Assembly (NCBI GenBank): GCA_025361665.1 | Contig: JANYKF010000316.1 | Span: 1 to 6,807 of the forward strand | Reading direction: 5' to 3' | Source of the DNA: Clostridiaceae bacterium | GTDB taxonomy: Bacteria > Bacillota > Clostridia > DSM-8532 | DNA: 6,807 bases | Shown here: in pieces, positions 1 to 6,807 of the stretch | Layout: each line of letters begins with the position of its first letter | Numbering within the stretch: the first letter of the stretch is position 1 | The notes under the pieces: model-generated | Told to the model about the DNA's origin: nothing | Database searches by the model: none | Seen by the model: only the letters and a program-made list of their open reading frames with translations | Made by a program: the position numbers and the translations under genes

Positions 1-1652
1 TGGTAGGTGCCGGGCGCCTCAATCAGGAGCCGTTTGATCAGCGGATGGTTCGGGTCCGACAGTTCCAGGAGCTTGAACGGCGTAATCACATTGAAGGCGC
101 TCTCCAGGAAAGGCAGGATCCCGATTGCCAGAATCATGGAGAGGACACCGTTCAGAAATGCCAGCCCACCCTCGTTCAAAAGGCTTTCCAGCCCTTTTTT
201 GTCGATGATGCCCATAGCCGTGACAATGGCGGCATTGACGGCGCCGATCACCAGGCCGGACATGGAAAGGCGTCTGCGCTGGCTTGCCTGGTTGGTCAGG
301 AACGCAGCGAGGGAACCCCCTGCGAAGGTCATCAGGGCAAAAGCCGCATCCCCGCCGAACATGACCATGAAGGCGAAAGCGAGCACTGCGTTGACGATGA
401 TGGCCGTTTCCAGGCCGATGAGCGTTGACAGCAGCACCGGGACAATGAGGACCGGCAGCAGCAGGGAAGCGAAGTTTCCCAAAAACTCCTGCACCACCCA
501 GGCCATGACACAGACAAGGACCACAACAAGGCTTGTCAGGGCAACAAGGTTCGGATCGCGATAGACAACGGACTGGAACCTCCGAATGAACAGCAGCGTG
601 ATGACGGCCAGGGCCGCAACCAGGACGAGGACGGCCAGGTTGAACGGAATGTCGATGCCGCCTTCCCTCTCGATGAAATTCAATTCCTTCAGCACCTGCC
701 ACTTGTCGGGGGTGACGATGTCATCCTTGTTGAGGATGCGTTCATCCTTGCTGATGATGACGGGATTGTCTTTCTGGTAGGCCACGATGAACGCGGCCCG
801 CTGCGCATCCGTCGCTTCCCGATCGATGTGGCTGTTCGGCTTGAGCACCTGCACCAGCAGGGCGTTTCCGATCACGGACCAGGGCCTGTCGCTGAAAGCG
901 GCCGCCATCATGTCCTGCCCTTCGATCCGCACGTCCTTCAGATTCTCTTCGGTGATCTGCTTTCGGGAAAGGTCCGCCAGGATGCGGTCCGTGACGACGG
1001 TTTTCAGCAGGGTCAGCCACTTTGCGCTGTCGAAGCCGATCAGCGCGGCAAGATCCGTTTCATCAAGGGTCGAAAGCAGGCTCTGATACACCGTGGCCGA
1101 CTCCGCACGGAACAGGGCCGCATAATACCCGGCTTCCGGTTCGGCAACCGCTTCCAGCCGGACACGCTCCTTCACGGCGGCAACCGCATCCTCGAGTGGT
1201 TCAAACAGGGAGTAGACTGCATTCAGCATTTCGATATTGGCGCGGTCATCCTCGATCATGACCGGATCCAACTCGGCGGCCTTGGCCAACGCCATTTCCT
1301 CTGTCCTGATCGTGTTGATGATATCGCGCGGCGCATTGATATCGAAGGTGGAGACATCTCCGACCTTCAGCCGGTACCTTTCCGGGGTTGCCCCGTGCAA
1401 TACCGCAATGAAAACAGCCACCGCCGCTGCAAGAAAAAAGAATCCCCGCCGGAAACCGCTGCGGCGCAGCATTTTCCTGACACGTCCCGGTTTGTCCGTG
1501 CTGGCTGCCGCCCGCCGCGACTGCGCCGTGCTTCCCGCCTGATCCCGCCCGATCCGTTCCCCGCCGAAATGAAAGCCGGACCATTTCCAGCCGGGCTTGC
1601 GCGCAAGTTTGTTTTCCTTGCTCCTATCCTTTTCGTCTGGCCGATCATTCAT
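1..1652 (-). CDS. pgpH: 7TM-HD family cyclic-di-AMP phosphodiesterase (PgpH/YqfF), 3' end cut off by window
   Basis: The frame is open for 550 codons from an ATG at 1652 to the left edge. Visible parts in order: a basic cytoplasmic N-terminal tail (residues 1-69), TM1 (about 70-86), an extracytoplasmic 7TMR-HDED domain (about 90-330, beginning YRLKVGDVSTFDINAPRDI), then seven hydrophobic helices (about 337-357, 368-388, 394-411, 413-432, 436-453, 464-482, 497-516). The last residues, LSDPNHPLIKRLLIEAPGTY, are the linker that in this family runs straight into the HD domain; the next codon begins CA, fitting the expected His. The metal-binding HD residues are therefore outside the window. Characterised members (Listeria and Bacillus PgpH) hydrolyse c-di-AMP to pApA at the inner face of the membrane. 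The start is fixed by a strong Shine-Dalgarno and overlaps the phoH stop by 8 bases, suggesting translational coupling. The N-terminal tail looks long for the family. Family assignment is firm; activity is inferred. Confidence 0.93.
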   Translation of the reverse strand, partial: MNDRPDEKDRSKENKLARKPGWKWSGFHFGGERIGRDQAGSTAQSRRAAASTDKPGRVRKMLRRSGFRRGFFFLAAAVAVFIAVLHGATPERYRLKVGDVSTFDINAPRDIINTIRTEEMALAKAAELDPVMIEDDRANIEMLNAVYSLFEPLEDAVAAVKERVRLEAVAEPEAGYYAALFRAESATVYQSLLSTLDETDLAALIGFDSAKWLTLLKTVVTDRILADLSRKQITEENLKDVRIEGQDMMAAAFSDRPWSVIGNALLVQVLKPNSHIDREATDAQRAAFIVAYQKDNPVIISKDERILNKDDIVTPDKWQVLKELNFIEREGGIDIPFNLAVLVLVAALAVITLLFIRRFQSVVYRDPNLVALTSLVVVLVCVMAWVVQEFLGNFASLLLPVLIVPVLLSTLIGLETAIIVNAVLAFAFMVMFGGDAAFALMTFAGGSLAAFLTNQASQRRRLSMSGLVIGAVNAAIVTAMGIIDKKGLESLLNEGGLAFLNGVLSMILAIGILPFLESAFNVITPFKLLELSDPNHPLIKRLLIEAPGTY

Positions 1653-2652
1653 CTGCCGTTCCTCCCCGATCCCGGCGATCCTGCCGCTCTTTCCCCTTGA
1701 CATCGCGCTCGTATGCGAGGACAATCCGCTGGACAAGTTCATGACGAACCACATCCCGCGCGGAAAGGTGCACAAAGGAAATTCCTTCCACCCCGCGAAG
1801 GATGCGCTGTGATTCAATCAAGCCGGAACGGGTGCTTCCGGGCAAGTCAATCTGGGTGACGTCGCCCGTGATGATCGTGCGGGAACCCACGCCCATGCGG
1901 GTGAGGAACATCTTCATCTGTTCCGGCGTCGTGTTCTGCGCCTCATCGAGGATGATGAACGCCTCATCCAGCGTGCGTCCTCGCATGTAGGCCAGCGGGG
2001 CCACCTCGATGATGCCGCGTTCCATGTGGGTCTGATAGGTTTCAGGTCCCATGATCTGGTAGAGGGAGTCGTACAGGGGGCGCAGGTAGGGATCCACTTT
2101 GCTTTGCAGGTCTCCCGGAAGAAATCCAAGCCGTTCCCCCGCTTCCACGGCGGGACGGGTGAGGATGATGCGCGACACGAGCTTCTCACGGAACGCCTTG
2201 ACCGCCATAGCCACAGCCAGAAAGGTCTTCCCCGTGCCGGCGGGCCCGATGCCGAAAACGATGGGATTCCGGCGAATCTCCCCCACATAGTGCTTCTGTC
2301 CGAAAGTCTTGCATTTGATCGGCTTGCCCCGATAGGTGACGCAGACAAGATCCGAGGGCAGTTCCCCACCGCGCTGGCTTTCCGGATCGGCGCTCAGGCT
2401 GATGAAATACCGGACCTGCTGTTCCGTGACAGCATCTCCCTCTCTTGCGATGTCCAGCAGGCGGTTCAGCACGTCCGCCGCGCGATCCGCGCTGTGCTCG
2501 AAGCCTGTGATGCGGAGTTCGCCATTCCGGGCATGCACTTTCACGTTCAATTCGTCTTCCACCATCCTCAGGTGCCGATCGGCGAAACCGAAGACGTTCA
2601 AGGACTGTTCCATGTCATCAAGCCCGATCAGCCGTTCTACGACGATTTCCAT
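1645..2652 (-). CDS. phoH: PhoH family ATPase (PhoH/PhoL type)
   Basis: This is a cytoplasmic P-loop NTPase of the PhoH family, 335 residues from the chosen ATG, close to the usual 310-340. An N-terminal RNA-binding-like segment (residues about 1-70 from ATG 2652) precedes the ATPase domain. Walker A is GPAGTGKT (136-143), the conserved LTRPAVEAGERLGFLPGD follows at about 164-181, Walker B is FIILDEAQNT (232-241), and ITGDVTQIDLPG (261-271) is the sensor-like motif. The C-terminus is charged (GKERQDRRDRG). The family is associated with RNA metabolism and usually sits beside ybeY; the exact substrate is unknown. It lies between a DUF881 gene and pgpH, overlapping pgpH by 8 bases. The start is ambiguous: an in-frame GTG at 2709 would add 19 residues but has its nearest GGAGG 15 bases away. 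ATG 2652 has GGGAGG 4 bases away and matches where family members begin. Confidence 0.93.
   Translation of the reverse strand: MEIVVERLIGLDDMEQSLNVFGFADRHLRMVEDELNVKVHARNGELRITGFEHSADRAADVLNRLLDIAREGDAVTEQQVRYFISLSADPESQRGGELPSDLVCVTYRGKPIKCKTFGQKHYVGEIRRNPIVFGIGPAGTGKTFLAVAMAVKAFREKLVSRIILTRPAVEAGERLGFLPGDLQSKVDPYLRPLYDSLYQIMGPETYQTHMERGIIEVAPLAYMRGRTLDEAFIILDEAQNTTPEQMKMFLTRMGVGSRTIITGDVTQIDLPGSTRSGLIESQRILRGVEGISFVHLSARDVVRHELVQRIVLAYERDVKGKERQDRRDRGGTADE
1661..1667 (-). promoter_or_regulatory. Ribosome binding site of pgpH, inside the phoH 3' end
   Basis: GGGGAGG reads on the minus strand at 1667-1661, 8 bases before the ATG at 1652. It lies within the last codons of phoH. A second ATG at 1648 is in a frame that soon closes, so this site selects the 1652 start. 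Confidence 0.8.
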
Positions 2653-2656
2653 TCCG

Positions 2657-2662
2657 CCTCCC
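2657..2662 (-). promoter_or_regulatory. Probable ribosome binding site of phoH
   Basis: GGGAGG lies 4 bases before ATG 2652. The spacing is short but usable. The competing GTG at 2709 has GGAGG at 2729-2725, 15 bases away, which is too far for efficient initiation. This site is the main reason for preferring the shorter protein. Confidence 0.5.
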
Positions 2663-2733
2663 GTTCTGGGCCGTAATCGCACAAGGGTTTCGACATCAGG
2701 ATTGTTCACGGTTGATGCAGGATGCCTCCGGAA

Positions 2734-3444
2734 TCATGGTTCGATCGGTGTCAGAAGGTCCGTGCGGAGAACCGTTCCGTCATCCCGGACAGCCGGTATG
2801 ATCAGGCTGTCCTCCTGTGTCAGCTGCACCTTGAATTTGTAAAGCGTGAATTTTTCCAGGATGCCGCCCAGCAGGCGCAGCGAATTCTCCATTTTCAACG
2901 GGTCGCCGATGGCCTTGACAACATAGGGCGTGACCAGCTGGTGCCCGTTCACCATCAGGTACCGGCCGGCCTTCCGGATCTCGCTTGTCGCGACAATGCG
3001 CTCATCGTTAATGGAAATAGCCTGGACATCCGATGCGCGCAGTTCATTGATCAGTTCCAGCATGTGCCGGTCTTCGATGATGAGATCCCCTTCGGCGTCC
3101 AGTACAATCAGCAGTCCGCTGCCCTTGACCGTTTCCAGGCCGGCCATCACCCGCGCGGCCTTCACGTCTTTCCTCAATTGATCCGTTGCATCGCGGCCAA
3201 CGCTTTCCTCGTTGTTGAAGGCCGCCAGCTCCAGTTGGAGCTCCTCAATCCGCTGCTGGAGCTTTTCATTGTTGCTGCGTTCCTGCAGGATGTCTTCCGC
3301 CAGCTCGGAGACGCGTTTCTTTTCAAAACTGGCAACCTGCGTATTTGCCTTTACGCTGCCATACTGCCAGGCGATGATGATGCCCATGATCAGGCAGACC
3401 AGCGTGATGGCAAGTGTCAAGGCGAAGCTTTTTCCTGTCTTCAT
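2734..3444 (-). CDS. DUF881 (YlxW/YlxX-like) membrane-anchored protein, second of the pair
   Basis: The product has 236 residues. A short basic start (MKTGKS) is followed by one membrane helix (about 7-27), then a heptad-like coiled coil (about 40-76, rich in Glu, Leu and Gln), then the DUF881 domain. Recognisable family stretches are GLETVKGSGLLIVLD (102-116), LINELRASDVQAISINDERI (131-150) and, further on, PYVVKAIGDP. The predicted topology is N-in with the coiled coil and domain outside. DUF881 has no established biochemical function; relatives sit in the divIB-ftsZ region of many Gram-positives, so an envelope or division role is a guess. The ATG overlaps the stop of the upstream DUF881 gene as ATGA, and TGGAGGT sits 9 bases before it. 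The stop lies 81 bases before the preferred phoH start. Confidence 0.9.
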   Translation of the reverse strand: MKTGKSFALTLAITLVCLIMGIIIAWQYGSVKANTQVASFEKKRVSELAEDILQERSNNEKLQQRIEELQLELAAFNNEESVGRDATDQLRKDVKAARVMAGLETVKGSGLLIVLDAEGDLIIEDRHMLELINELRASDVQAISINDERIVATSEIRKAGRYLMVNGHQLVTPYVVKAIGDPLKMENSLRLLGGILEKFTLYKFKVQLTQEDSLIIPAVRDDGTVLRTDLLTPIEP

Positions 3445-3459
3445 GGCACCACCACCTCC
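3441..3459 (-). promoter_or_regulatory. ATGA stop/start overlap and ribosome binding site joining the two DUF881 genes
   Basis: The ATG at 3444-3442 shares bases with the TGA at 3443-3441. GGAGGT at 3459-3454 is 9 bases upstream and lies within the end of the first DUF881 gene. This arrangement indicates translational coupling and matched output of the two proteins. Confidence 0.75.
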
Positions 3460-4157
3460 AATCCCGTCATCAATTCATCCATGCTCCCGTATATCCTGTA
3501 TTTCCCAATCGTCAGTTCCGGTTCGATCCGGATCTCAACCCGGATGTCGTACAAGCGGAGAACCCCCACGGACTCGCTGTTCTCGAGGGCTTCATACAGC
3601 ACTTCGGGGTCCCCGATGGCCTTGAACTCGAAGGGAACCGGATACCGGCTGCTGTTGATGAGGATGGTCGGCCCCGCGCAGACGGTCTTTGTCATGCCGA
3701 GCACGCGCTCCCCGTTGATGGAAATGGCTTCCGCGCCGGCCTTCCGCAAATCGTTCAGCAAGGGGACAATGTCGGAATCGTGGATGATGTAGTCTTCCAG
3801 TGCCAATTCCCCCGGTGCGGCGGCGTCATTGAGCGTCATCACGATGCCGCTCCCTTTCACGGCTGTCAGCCCCGCCTGGAAAAATGCGAGATCTCTTTTG
3901 GCGATCAGGTCCATGAACTCTGTGTTTCCCTGGTTTTCCCCAATGCGCTTCAGCTTTTCCCCATACTGGCTCTCCAGGGCCGAAAGGGATTCGTTGAGCT
4001 GCTTTCCGGCATTCTGCTCCGCATCGAGCCGCAGTGCGAGTTCCCGGGAAGTGGGTCCGCCTTCCGCGCCCCGTTCCATGACGGTGCGGAACTGCATGAC
4101 GAGAACAATGCCGAAAAGCATCAGCACGACGAAAAACATGCTCCGGTATTGTTTCAT
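3441..4157 (-). CDS. DUF881 (YlxW/YlxX-like) membrane-anchored protein, first of the pair
   Basis: The product has 238 residues from ATG 4157. One membrane helix (about 7-23, FFVVLMLFGIVLVMQF) is followed by a coiled-coil-like segment (about 38-74) and the DUF881 domain, with GLTAVKGSGIVMTLND (96-111), the IIHDSDIVPLLNDLRKAGAE stretch (124-143), AISINGERV and, later, FEFKAIGDPEVLYEALE. It has the same layout as its downstream neighbour but is diverged, so this is an old duplication or a conserved pair rather than a recent copy. The IVHD-like motif of the family is clearer here (IIHDSD) than in the second protein (IIEDRH). The frame stays open upstream to an ATG at 4301, but that extension runs through the end of ligA and lacks a signal. 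The 4157 start has AGGAGGT 6 bases upstream. The promoter at about 4217-4209 would give a leader of roughly 45 bases. Confidence 0.9.
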   Translation of the reverse strand: MKQYRSMFFVVLMLFGIVLVMQFRTVMERGAEGGPTSRELALRLDAEQNAGKQLNESLSALESQYGEKLKRIGENQGNTEFMDLIAKRDLAFFQAGLTAVKGSGIVMTLNDAAAPGELALEDYIIHDSDIVPLLNDLRKAGAEAISINGERVLGMTKTVCAGPTILINSSRYPVPFEFKAIGDPEVLYEALENSESVGVLRLYDIRVEIRIEPELTIGKYRIYGSMDELMTGLEVVVP

Positions 4158-4163
4158 GGATGG

Positions 4164-4170
4164 ACCTCCT
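4164..4170 (-). promoter_or_regulatory. Ribosome binding site of the first DUF881 gene
   Basis: AGGAGGT, a near-perfect Shine-Dalgarno, ends 6 bases before ATG 4157. It rules out the upstream in-frame ATG at 4301 as the start. Confidence 0.8.
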
Positions 4171-4208
4171 GCTGCAGAATCAGGCGCGGCGACTGCAGCA
4201 CAGGCACT

Positions 4209-6807
<2,599 letters not shown>

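Noticed and set aside
1..550. pgpH as a frameshifted pseudogene, because only short minus-strand frames with both start and stop are visible here
   Set aside because: The correct frame is open from 1652 to the window edge with coherent family sequence throughout; it only lacks a stop because the window ends.
19..702. A 227-codon minus-strand frame overlapping pgpH
   Set aside because: It is in a different frame from the seven-helix protein and gives a Cys/His/Arg/Pro-rich product with no hydrophobic helices.
828..1700. A 290-codon open frame on the plus strand
   Set aside because: It is antisense to pgpH, which has a clear domain structure over the same bases; the plus-strand product has no family features.

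Overview
The window is a GC-rich stretch in which every supportable gene lies on the minus strand, so transcription runs from high to low coordinates. The gene families point to a Gram-positive Bacillota, most likely Clostridia: a phoH-pgpH pair, NAD-dependent ligA, an Amidase_3 cell-wall amidase and two DUF881 membrane proteins. I cannot name the genus from sequence alone.

In order of transcription: (1) the C-terminal part of an N-acetylmuramoyl-L-alanine amidase, entering from the right edge (6807-6419); (2) ligA, the replicative NAD-dependent DNA ligase, complete, starting about 10 bases after the amidase stop (6408-4225); (3) a 67-base gap holding a good extended -10 promoter; (4) two DUF881 proteins in tandem, joined by an ATGA overlap (4157-3441 and 3444-2734); (5) phoH, a PhoH/PhoL-type ATPase (2652 or 2709 to 1645); (6) pgpH, a 7TM-HD cyclic-di-AMP phosphodiesterase, starting inside the end of phoH and leaving the left edge just before its HD catalytic domain (1652-1). 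No gene-free stretch exceeds 300 bases. I saw no tRNA, rRNA, CRISPR array or insertion sequence.

There appear to be two transcription blocks: amidase-ligA (cell-wall turnover plus DNA replication and repair, probably only co-located), and DUF881-DUF881-phoH-pgpH started by the promoter after ligA. In Bacillus subtilis the phoH-pgpH pair is followed by ybeY, dgkA, cdd and era and preceded by yqfC-yqfD. Here the yqfC-yqfD place is taken by two DUF881 genes, a family better known from the divIB-ftsZ division cluster.

Most of the window is ordinary core-genome sequence. The unusual parts are two in-frame tandem repeats inside ligA. One is a 21-bp repeat that inserts a Pro/Ala-rich segment into the adenylation domain. 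The other is a 30-bp repeat that adds a polar tail after the BRCT domain; each of its units can fold as a GC hairpin in the mRNA. I found no convincing evidence of a new defence, mobile or signalling system.
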